The notes beneath the pieces were generated by a model. That model did no database searches. It was not told the DNA's origin and saw only the letters and a program-made list of their open reading frames with translations. The position numbers were made by a program, and so were the translations under genes. From Phycisphaerales bacterium (GTDB lineage: Bacteria > Planctomycetota > Phycisphaerae > Phycisphaerales > UBA1924): a stretch of DNA of 13,556 nt. Where the stretch lies: the NCBI GenBank assembly GCA_016764015.1, contig JAESSR010000055.1, positions 1 to 13,556 of the forward strand, in the 5' to 3' direction. Below are positions 8,137 to 13,556 of the stretch, piece by piece (within the stretch, counting starts at the first letter, position 1; each line of letters begins with the position of its first letter).

Positions 8137-8744
8137 TCTTCATGCCCGCCTTCATGATTTTGGGTGGGTTGATGTACTGTATTGGGAGCATCTTTGAGTA
8201 TCCGATCGCGGATCGGTTTAGCCGGCGAACCGACACACACCTTCCATGCGGGTAGATCAGAAAACACGCTCGATCGCGCTCCGACAACCGTATGGTCACC
8301 AATAGTAACACCCGGCCCAACAAACACATCGGCTGCGATCCATACACCCTCGCCGATCGTGATCGGCATCGGGGTCAATGGGCGTTTGGTGAGTTCAAAG
8401 TCGTGTGTAGCGCCGCAAAGATAAGTATATTGGCTGATCGTCGTGTGGGCACCGATAGTGATCCGATCGACACAGTAGCAATCAACATCGTCGGCGAGTG
8501 TCGCAAAGTCACCCATCGACAGGTTCCAAGGCCCCCAAACCTTCGCTTTGGGATACACGCGAGATTTCATGGTGATGTCGGCTCCAAAGAGTCGGAGTAA
8601 AAACGCTCGCCAGCGGTGCATCGGACGCAGGCTGTGGCGAAAAAGAGTTGCCTGCACGACACCCCAAAGCACACGCATGATGCGGTTCTTCAAGCTGTGC
8701 GGGCTTGGGGTCTTCGAGATGTCAACTCTTGGTTGATGTGTCAT
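8133..8744 (-). CDS. WcaF-like left-handed beta-helix acetyltransferase with complete active-site motifs
   Basis: A 203-residue hexapeptide-repeat enzyme. After a Pro/Ser N-terminal stretch and an amphipathic segment (LFRHSLRPMHRWRAFLLRLFGA) come hexapeptide coils, then LCGATHDFEL with the presumed catalytic His114. The acetyl-CoA-binding coils follow (TIGEGVWIAADVFVGPGV and TIGDHTVVGARSSV), then AWKVCVGSPAKPI. This fits the WcaF/LbH O-acetyltransferase family, which acetylates sugars of exopolysaccharide repeat units using acetyl-CoA and works as a trimer. ATG 8744 is preferred to 8810 because it overlaps the preceding stop as ATGA. It is the third of three tandem paralogues and the only one retaining both the His and the canonical C-terminal half. 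The sugar target is not known. Confidence 0.88.
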   Translation of the reverse strand: MTHQPRVDISKTPSPHSLKNRIMRVLWGVVQATLFRHSLRPMHRWRAFLLRLFGADITMKSRVYPKAKVWGPWNLSMGDFATLADDVDCYCVDRITIGAHTTISQYTYLCGATHDFELTKRPLTPMPITIGEGVWIAADVFVGPGVTIGDHTVVGARSSVFSDLPAWKVCVGSPAKPIRDRILKDAPNTVHQPTQNHEGGHEE

Positions 8745-9286
8745 GCTCTGGGTCCATTGTATGGACGCTCTCGGCGAGACTTCGCCGGATGCCCTGTTGC
8801 AATCATCCAAGCATCAAGCGGCTCAAACACGCTTGAGCGTGCCCCAACAAGAACGCCGTTGGGTATGGATTGCCCGCCAAGGACAACACTCTCCGCAGCG
8901 ATCCACACATCGTCTCCGATGGTGAGTTCTGCCGGCTCTTCTTGGTTTCGAGGATCATCATCGACCCATCTTGCGCTGCTCACAAAGCAATACTGGCTGA
9001 TGACTGTCCGTTTTCCGATCACGATCGGCGCATGAGCCCAAACGATTGCGCCCTCTCCGATCGAGCTTTTTCGATCCATCGTCAGATTCCACGGGGCGGA
9101 GATTGCTACGCCGCCGCGGATTCTGCTGGTTGGATCGAGCTTGGCGCCAAAGAGCCCGAGCACCGCTCGGCGTGTGCGATAGGCCGGGCTCGGGATGAGC
9201 TTGTACAGTGTCTTGGAAACAACGCCCCAGAGTATTGGCTGCATTCCGCCCGGTGAGGTTGAGTATGGGGTGCACAGAAGTTGCAT
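8741..9286 (-). CDS. WcaF-like LbH acetyltransferase paralogue with Trp at the catalytic His position
   Basis: A 181-residue hexapeptide-repeat protein clearly homologous to its two neighbours: LFGAKLDPTSRIRGG, APWNLTMD, then SQYCFV, TIGDDVWIAAESVV and VGARSSVFEPLDAW, ending at GHPAKSRRER. Between SQY and TIG it aligns without gaps to the downstream paralogue (25 residues each), and the THDF motif is replaced by RWVD, putting Trp107 where the catalytic His should be. The codon is a clean TGG (8968-8966), the frame is intact and the C-terminal CoA-binding coils look normal, so this is not an obvious pseudogene. It may be inactive, structural, or use another base. The start is ATG 9286, sharing one base with the upstream TGA, with GGAGG 7 bases before it; a GTG at 9289 is possible but badly spaced. 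It overlaps the next gene as ATGA. Confidence 0.85.
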   Translation of the reverse strand: MQLLCTPYSTSPGGMQPILWGVVSKTLYKLIPSPAYRTRRAVLGLFGAKLDPTSRIRGGVAISAPWNLTMDRKSSIGEGAIVWAHAPIVIGKRTVISQYCFVSSARWVDDDPRNQEEPAELTIGDDVWIAAESVVLGGQSIPNGVLVGARSSVFEPLDAWMIATGHPAKSRRERPYNGPRA

Positions 9287-9873
9287 CACTCGTCCTCCCC
9301 ATGAACTCCCCGAGAAGGATCGTAAAGTTTGCCCGGATTACCTTGGTAGCATTCGCCCTGCAAAGAGTTTGTGTACATCGCACACCGAGGCATCAGCACG
9401 GTGCCATCTGCAAGTGTGATGTTTGGAGCGACAAAGCTCGCGGTGCCCAAGAGGCATCGCGAGCCGATGATGATGGGCTCTCTGAGCAGTGTGAAGGCAG
9501 GGTCTGAAAAATCATGGGTGCCGGCACATATGTAGACCAGTGGACCAATCTCTGAGTGCTCACCGATCGTAATTTCCCCCAGCGCGTACAAAATAGCCCG
9601 CTCGTGCACACGCACATAATCTCCTATCTCAATGTTCCACGGGATGACCACCTTCACCGATGGGTGGATGCGTACCTGCTTCCCGATTTGCGCGCCGAAT
9701 AGTCGCAGCAATGAAGAACGAAATCCCCAAGCCCATGCCGGCGAAGGCTTCCAAAGAAAGAGCTCGCACGCTGCCCAGACCATCCGAACAATGAGGGCTT
9801 TCTTAGACCACGGAGACCGCCGAGGCGGATCGGTGATCGTAGGGACGGAGTTGTTCTGGTCTGCCTGTGTCAT
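9286..9873 (-). CDS. WcaF-like LbH acetyltransferase with diverged C-terminal half
   Basis: A 195-residue hexapeptide-repeat protein and the first gene of the minus-strand operon. The N-terminal half is canonical: LLRLFGAQIGKQVRIHPSV, VIPWNIEIGDYV, then LGEITIGEHSEIGP and ICAGTHDFSD with the presumed catalytic His120. The C-terminal half departs from the family pattern: WIAADxFVxPGV is replaced by CLLGTASFVAPNI, the VGARSSV block by LMPRCAMYTN, and the family's GxPAK by GNPGK. It probably still binds acyl-CoA, but donor or partner use may differ. The ATG at 9873 is preferred to TTG 9882; the upstream TTGGA ends about 5 bases before it and is weak. A promoter candidate lies about 45 bases upstream. 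It ends in TGA, which overlaps the next ATG. Confidence 0.85.
   Translation of the reverse strand: MTQADQNNSVPTITDPPRRSPWSKKALIVRMVWAACELFLWKPSPAWAWGFRSSLLRLFGAQIGKQVRIHPSVKVVIPWNIEIGDYVRVHERAILYALGEITIGEHSEIGPLVYICAGTHDFSDPAFTLLREPIIIGSRCLLGTASFVAPNITLADGTVLMPRCAMYTNSLQGECYQGNPGKLYDPSRGVHGEDE
9294..9298 (-). promoter_or_regulatory. Strong Shine-Dalgarno inside the end of the first acetyltransferase gene
   Basis: On the minus strand GGAGG (9298-9294) lies 7 bases before ATG 9286 and inside the last codons of the upstream gene. It decides ATG 9286 over GTG 9289 and indicates independent initiation as well as coupling for the Trp-substituted paralogue. Confidence 0.75.
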
Positions 9874-9917
9874 AGAGTCCAATAATAATCAGGATAACAA
9901 GATATTGCCACAGTTGT

Positions 9918-9946
9918 ACTATCGGCTTTGTCCAAAGATCGGTCAA
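9918..9946 (-). promoter_or_regulatory. Candidate sigma70-type promoter for the acetyltransferase/glycosyltransferase operon
   Basis: Read on the minus strand, TTGACC (9946-9941, 5/6 to consensus) is followed by a 17-base spacer and GATAGT (9923-9918, 4/6). Transcription would start near 9911, giving a leader of roughly 38 bases before ATG 9873. Spacing is ideal, but this is a pattern match only. Confidence 0.42.
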
Positions 9947-9965
9947 TCGGAACATTCGATCAAGA

Positions 9966-9981
9966 ACCTGAAAACTCAGGT
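9966..9981. repeat. Perfect inverted repeat ACCTGA-N4-TCAGGT
   Basis: Six-base arms flank AAAC. It lies 20 bases upstream of the minus-strand -35 box, a usual place for an activator or repressor site, though it could also fold as a small hairpin. Confidence 0.4.
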
Positions 9982-10019
9982 AATTTCGCTCGAACATTCC
10001 CATTGAGAGAACCATCGGA

Positions 10020-10039
10020 CTATGGGGTCAATACCATAG
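10020..10039. repeat. Inverted repeat CTATGG-N8-CCATAG
   Basis: Perfect 6-base arms with an 8-base spacer give a 20-bp dyad, about the footprint of a dimeric helix-turn-helix regulator. It is about 80 bases upstream of the pyruvyl transferase start. A dyad of this size can occur by chance. Confidence 0.35.
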
Positions 10040-10121
10040 ATTTTGATTGGCTTGGCGGTCTATATGACCGATCTTGTGAGGACAATAATCCTTATCTTTC
10101 TCAGATTGGCGGCGTATCTCT

Positions 10122-11264
10122 ATGACGGATTATCATCCAAAGACAGCACATACACCACGGATCGGGGTTTTAACGGGCTATTGGTCGACAAATATCGGCA
10201 ATGCCTTTTTTCAACTCGGTGCCGTCTATGCGCTCCAGCAAGCCTACCCACAGGCACATGTGTTTCCGATTGGCGACCAGGCTGGGTATTGGAAAACATC
10301 GAAGGGCAACCCCAAAAACTCCATTGATTACGCCAAGCACCTCGACCTTGATGCTCTCGTTATACTCGGGCCATATATCCGCCCTGAGATGAGCGGGATC
10401 GTGTCAGACCTGATCCGCACCCAGCATGAGAAGGGTGCCAAAATTATTGTGCTTGCCGCCGGCATGATGCAGTACGACAAGGGCACAATCGAGCTGAGCC
10501 GATCATTGATGAAGGAATGCCCGCCTCATATTTTCACCACCCGCGACACCGAGACCTATGACGCCTTGGGTGATCTGGCCGAGTTTTCGTTCGACGGGGT
10601 TGATGTCGCCACATTTGTGTCTGATCTCTTTCCAAAAATCCCGACTGATATTGAGCCCTACATCGCGCTCAACTTTGACCAGATCCCAGAGCCAGTCATC
10701 AACCCAGATTCCGTGTTTACAGGAAGAGTTGACCGATCATTTTGCTTTGAAGATCAGACATGGAATGTTCGACACCCCAAACGGCGCACCGAGCTGTGCT
10801 ACAAGCACCGGGCGTATATCTTCCTCGATAGCATGCTCGGGCTCAACACCGGACCCGAGCGGATCGATGGCAAGCTCGTCGTCCGAACCGATCATCGGTA
10901 TAACCCGTTTCTGATGAAAAAGAACTACCGGGCACCAATGATGTACTCTGGCGATGTCCCATATTCGTATCTCAACATCTATGCCAACACCGATCTGACC
11001 ATCTCGAACCGCGTCCATGCGTGTGTGGCGACCACTGCGTATGGGAATCCCGCGATGTTGTTTACACGCTCGCCGAGAGCGTATTTGCTCAAACGATTAG
11101 GGCTTGATCGCATCAAGGATGAGCCTCAGCGTGTGGATCTTGGTTTCTTGAGTGATGAAAAACTCAAACTCATCGCATGGCTTGGTGATCGGCTCCGCGA
11201 AACCTTCGGCGACCCAAAGCCCGAATCAACCCAAGCTCTACACGCTGGTGAATCCAATGGCTGA
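10122..11264 (+). CDS. Polysaccharide pyruvyl transferase family protein
   Basis: A 380-residue protein of the PS_pyruv_trans family (WcaK/CsaB-like, GT-B-like fold). The N-terminus RIGVLTGYWSTNIGNAFF holds the conserved N-x-G-N turn (Asn24, Gly26, Asn27), followed by QLGAVYALQQA. LVILGPYIRPEM and KIIVLAAGMM match the middle strands. The C-terminal signature is TISNRVHACVATTAYGNPAM with Arg297 and His299, where the family has an essential Arg/His pair. Such enzymes transfer a ketal-linked pyruvate from phosphoenolpyruvate to a sugar, adding negative charge to the polymer. Some members have other roles, so the reaction is inferred. It leads the plus-strand operon; its last 8 bases overlap the next gene. 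A Cys/basic stretch (RTELCYKHRAYIFLDS) is not a motif I recognise. Confidence 0.85.
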   Translation: MTDYHPKTAHTPRIGVLTGYWSTNIGNAFFQLGAVYALQQAYPQAHVFPIGDQAGYWKTSKGNPKNSIDYAKHLDLDALVILGPYIRPEMSGIVSDLIRTQHEKGAKIIVLAAGMMQYDKGTIELSRSLMKECPPHIFTTRDTETYDALGDLAEFSFDGVDVATFVSDLFPKIPTDIEPYIALNFDQIPEPVINPDSVFTGRVDRSFCFEDQTWNVRHPKRRTELCYKHRAYIFLDSMLGLNTGPERIDGKLVVRTDHRYNPFLMKKNYRAPMMYSGDVPYSYLNIYANTDLTISNRVHACVATTAYGNPAMLFTRSPRAYLLKRLGLDRIKDEPQRVDLGFLSDEKLKLIAWLGDRLRETFGDPKPESTQALHAGESNG

Positions 11265-12615
11265 GCACAAAACGCGGGTAGTTATCCTGAATCAGTACTA
11301 TGTCCCCGATGTCGCTTCGACAGGGCACCTACTCCATGAGTTGGCGGTTGAACTCGCCGAGCTCGGGTTTGAAGTCGAGGTGCTCACCGGGCGGCCGAGC
11401 TATGGCCCACCCGATACCTGGCAGGATTGCCCACTCAAGGAAACTGTTGATGGGGTAAAAATCCATCGTTTGCGGGTAGCACGATTTGATAAAAACTTTC
11501 TCCCAGGACGAGCATTCAACTATCTGACCTTTGTTGTCCCCATGATCCTGAGCGTGCTTTTTACATCGAGTAAAAACACAGTGTATCTGTATACCACGAA
11601 TCCTCCATTCCTCGGTGCGATTGGTTGGTTTGTCTCTCTGTTTCGCAGGCATCACTATGTGACATTGCTCCATGACGCTCACCCCCAACTCGGAATCTGG
11701 GTCGGCACTTTCAAAAAAGGGTCGATGATTGAACGGGTGTGGATGTCGCTCAATCGCCGAAAGTACAAACGCACCAAAGAAGCGATCGTATTGTGCAGCG
11801 CTGCGAAAAAACTTGTCGCCGAGACCTATCCAATCGAATCGGAACATATCCATGTCATCCCCAACTGGGCCGACGGCGAAGACTTGTTCCCCAAAGCCAA
11901 GGCCGATTCTATAATCGCCCAAGAACAAGGGTTCGTTGACGATTTCATACTGCTCTACTCGGGAAATATGGGCTTGTACTACGACTTTGATACCGTCCTC
12001 GAAGCAACCAAACTGCTCAAAGACGAACCATTCAAACTCGTTCTTGTCGGCGGCGGCGGCAAACGATCAGCCATCGAAGCCCATGTCAAAGAACACAACA
12101 TGACCAATGTCGTCATGCTGCCCTATCAGCCGTTTGAAAAACTCAACGACTCACTCAACGCGTGTGACGCATCACTCGTCACGATTGCCGAGGGCATCGA
12201 AGGCATCAGCTTCCCGAGCAAGCTCTACACCTCGCTCGCGGTAGGCAAAGCGATCGTCGCGCTCTCGGAAGATTGGTCCGAGCTTCGCCAGATCGTCGAG
12301 CACAACAACTGTGGCATCTGGTCCGCGCTCGGCGACGCCCAGGGCTTGGCCGATCAACTCAAAGTGCTCATCCACGATAAAGCCAAAACCCAGACCATGA
12401 GCAACAACGCACGGATGGTCTTTGATAAAGGCTACACCCGCCAAGTATGCGCCGCCAAATACGCCGAGGTGCTCAGGCTCGCAGACCCACAGTTCAGCGA
12501 CACAGAAACACATGATCGTCGATCCAAGCTCGCCAAATGGCTCGCCGGCGGCGCTGCGGTGGTGGATATCGAATCAGAAGAAAAAGAAGAAGCAAATACT
12601 GGAGACCTAGCATGA
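11257..12615 (+). CDS. Glycosyltransferase family 4, WbuB-like
   Basis: A 452-residue GT-B glycosyltransferase. Its start, RVVILNQYYVPDVASTGHLL followed by ELAVELAELGFEVEVLTG, is the hallmark of the WbuB (putative L-fucosamine transferase) group. TVDGVKIHRLRV and a hydrophobic segment around FNYLTFVVPMILSVLF follow. The C-terminal domain has VIPNWADGEDLFP, LLYSGNMGLYYDFDTVLEA and KLVLVGGGGKR. In the donor site, EGIEGISFPSKLYTSLAVGK resembles WbuB proteins, where Lys replaces the second Glu of EX7E. ATG 11257 is chosen over ATG 11152, which would overlap the previous gene by over 100 bases; GGTGA precedes it by about 5 bases. The C-terminal extension (last ~35 residues) is charged and ends EEKEEANTGDLA. 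It overlaps the formyltransferase gene as ATGA, which suggests their products act on the same sugar. Confidence 0.9.
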   Translation: MAEHKTRVVILNQYYVPDVASTGHLLHELAVELAELGFEVEVLTGRPSYGPPDTWQDCPLKETVDGVKIHRLRVARFDKNFLPGRAFNYLTFVVPMILSVLFTSSKNTVYLYTTNPPFLGAIGWFVSLFRRHHYVTLLHDAHPQLGIWVGTFKKGSMIERVWMSLNRRKYKRTKEAIVLCSAAKKLVAETYPIESEHIHVIPNWADGEDLFPKAKADSIIAQEQGFVDDFILLYSGNMGLYYDFDTVLEATKLLKDEPFKLVLVGGGGKRSAIEAHVKEHNMTNVVMLPYQPFEKLNDSLNACDASLVTIAEGIEGISFPSKLYTSLAVGKAIVALSEDWSELRQIVEHNNCGIWSALGDAQGLADQLKVLIHDKAKTQTMSNNARMVFDKGYTRQVCAAKYAEVLRLADPQFSDTETHDRRSKLAKWLAGGAAVVDIESEEKEEANTGDLA

Positions 12616-13388
12616 GCGGCATCGAAGATCGAAAACTCAAGCTCGTGTTTGTCACCGAAGATGACCCGTTGTATGTCATCCGATTCTTCGAAGTGTTCTT
12701 TGATGAATACCCACAAGACCAGATTGAAATTATCGGCGTATCCGTCCAAGAAGCATTCCATGAACCAAAGTGGAAAACCGCCAAACGGATCTTCAACTTC
12801 TATGGCCCGATCGATTTCTTCCGCCTCCTCGCCCGCTATTTCAAGGTCAAACTCCGCGGCGACTCCATCGCCAAACTCGCCCTCGCAAAGGGATTGCCAG
12901 TCATCGATTGCGGCTCGGTCAATGACCCAGACTACATCGCCAAGCTCGAAGCACTCGAGCCCGACATTGTCGCATCAGTTGCAGCGCCCGAGATTTTCAA
13001 AAAGGGAATCCTTGGTGTGCCCAAACTCGGATGTATCAATATCCATTCGGGCCGACTCCCAATCTATCGCGGCATGATGCCCAACTTCTGGCAGTTGCTC
13101 CATGGCGAAAAACACGCGGTCGTCACAGTCCACGAAATGGTCCCCAAGCTCGACGCGGGCGATATCCTGGGCACCATCGAATGGCCACTCAAAGACAACG
13201 ACTCACTCGACCGAGTCATCACCGGCACCAAGCAAGACGGCGCTCGATTGATGATGGATGTCATCCTCAAAATGAAGGCCGGCGAGATGCAAGCGGCGCC
13301 GCTGGATATGACTGATAAACAATACTTCCGCTTCCCGCAATCCAAAGATGTCAAAGCCTTCCGCAAACGCGGGCACAAGATGATCTAA
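12612..13388 (+). CDS. Formyltransferase-fold enzyme, probable sugar N-formyltransferase
   Basis: A 258-residue protein with the formyl transferase (GART/Fmt-like) domain. The active site reads GCINIHSGRLPIYRG with Asn143 and His145, then HEMVPKLDAGDILG with Asp181. His-to-Asp spacing is 36 residues, the same as I recall for E. coli Fmt (His111/Asp147) and ArnA, so the Asn/His/Asp triad is complete. It uses N10-formyl-tetrahydrofolate. It is shorter than Fmt (about 315 residues) and lacks the tRNA-binding C-terminal domain. With its position between a WbuB-like GT4 and a polysaccharide deacetylase, N-formylation of an amino sugar is more likely than tRNA formylation. The N-terminal ~100 residues (LKLVFVTEDDPLYVIRFF onward) are family-like but divergent. 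ATG 12612 overlaps the upstream stop (ATGA) and has GGAG 7 bases upstream. Confidence 0.85.
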   Translation: MSGIEDRKLKLVFVTEDDPLYVIRFFEVFFDEYPQDQIEIIGVSVQEAFHEPKWKTAKRIFNFYGPIDFFRLLARYFKVKLRGDSIAKLALAKGLPVIDCGSVNDPDYIAKLEALEPDIVASVAAPEIFKKGILGVPKLGCINIHSGRLPIYRGMMPNFWQLLHGEKHAVVTVHEMVPKLDAGDILGTIEWPLKDNDSLDRVITGTKQDGARLMMDVILKMKAGEMQAAPLDMTDKQYFRFPQSKDVKAFRKRGHKMI

Positions 13389-13402
13389 ATAGGTACCAGT
13401 CC

Positions 13403-13556
13403 ATGCCCAAGTTTCAAACAACCCAAGCCGCGATGTCGATCGATGTTGAAGACTGGTTCCAGGTCGAGAACCTCAAGGGCATCATCGCGCGCGATACCTG
13501 GGATGATCGCGATCTTCGCGTCGAAGCCAACACCGACAAAATGCTCGAACTCATGG
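13403..13556 (+). CDS. Polysaccharide deacetylase, XrtA/PEP-CTERM-locus type (3' end outside window)
   Basis: Only the first 51 codons are visible. AMSIDVEDWFQVENL holds the NodB-type first motif (Asp-Val-Glu-Asp), and the spacing to RVEANTDKMLELM is that of the polysaccharide deacetylases (with DUF3473) found in exosortase/PEP-CTERM exopolysaccharide clusters. These enzymes remove N-acetyl groups from glycans at or outside the inner membrane, but no signal peptide is seen here, as in many members of this subgroup. ATG 13403 has AGGT 8 bases upstream and follows the formyltransferase stop by 14 bases, so it belongs to the same operon. A deacetylase beside a formyltransferase could supply the free amine that is formylated, although the two are likely in different compartments. 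Confidence 0.8.
   Translation, partial: MPKFQTTQAAMSIDVEDWFQVENLKGIIARDTWDDRDLRVEANTDKMLELM

Larger units (their letters stand above)
9874..10121. promoter_or_regulatory. 248-bp divergent intergenic region with promoter and operator-like palindromes
   Basis: This is the only long non-coding stretch in the locus and separates the two main operons. It contains a good minus-strand sigma70-like promoter (9918-9946), a perfect ACCTGA-AAAC-TCAGGT inverted repeat (9966-9981) and a CTATGG-N8-CCATAG inverted repeat (10020-10039). I found no clear plus-strand promoter; AATAAT at 10084-10089 lacks a -35 partner. The plus operon's ribosome site is poor (GGCGG, about 8-12 bases before ATG 10122). No small ORF with a convincing start is visible. 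Confidence 0.5.

Noticed and set aside
8745..8810. Upstream start at 8810 for the third acetyltransferase
   Set aside because: It would overlap the previous gene by 70 bases; ATG 8744 gives the standard ATGA coupling.
11152..11256. Earlier ATG at 11152 for the WbuB-like glycosyltransferase
   Set aside because: It would overlap the pyruvyl transferase by 113 bases, and the added residues do not resemble the family, whose usual start is at 11257.
12537..12611. Longer formyltransferase starting within the GT4 gene
   Set aside because: The added residues are an Arg-rich shadow of the GT4 frame; ATG 12612 has a GGAG and an ATGA overlap.
1..13556. tRNA, rRNA, CRISPR array, insertion sequence or riboswitch
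   Set aside because: I saw no cloverleaf-like segment, regularly spaced repeats, transposase or long structured leader; non-coding space is limited to short spacers and the 248-bp divergent region.

Overview
The window carries 13 protein-coding genes and no RNA gene, mobile element or CRISPR array that I can see. It looks like a Gram-negative-type bacterium of moderate GC content. The combination of a long met-zincin-type metalloprotease with an exopolysaccharide locus ending in an XrtA/PEP-CTERM-type polysaccharide deacetylase fits Planctomycetota (perhaps Phycisphaerae). That placement is an inference from gene content, not a phylogenetic result.

Layout. At the left edge is the 3' part of a secreted-type zinc metalloprotease (1-1759, +), closed by a textbook intrinsic terminator (1787-1819). 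Next is a membrane-anchored endonuclease/exonuclease/phosphatase-fold protein (1862-2923, +). From 2938 to the right edge the window is a polysaccharide synthesis and export locus built from four transcription blocks. These are a Wzx-type flippase (2938-4572, -), a divergent Wzy/O-antigen-ligase-type membrane protein (4691-6034, +), a tightly coupled minus-strand operon of three left-handed beta-helix acetyltransferases followed by a GT2 and a GT4 glycosyltransferase (9873 down to 6081), and a divergent plus-strand operon of polysaccharide pyruvyl transferase, WbuB-like GT4, formyltransferase-fold enzyme and polysaccharide deacetylase (10122 to the right edge, last gene cut).

How the genes work together (inferred from families). 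Cytoplasmic glycosyltransferases build a lipid-linked repeat unit. Acetyl-, pyruvyl- and probably N-formyl-transferases decorate it, the flippase moves it across the inner membrane, and the Wzy-type protein polymerises or ligates it. No initiating phosphoglycosyltransferase, chain-length regulator, outer-membrane exporter or exosortase is present, so the cluster should continue beyond the right edge.

The most unusual point is the trio of acetyltransferase paralogues. The first gene, next to the divergent promoter region, keeps the catalytic His but has a diverged C-terminal half. The middle one keeps the C-terminal half but has Trp at the His position. The third has both. Because active sites in this fold lie between subunits, they might form a mixed trimer.
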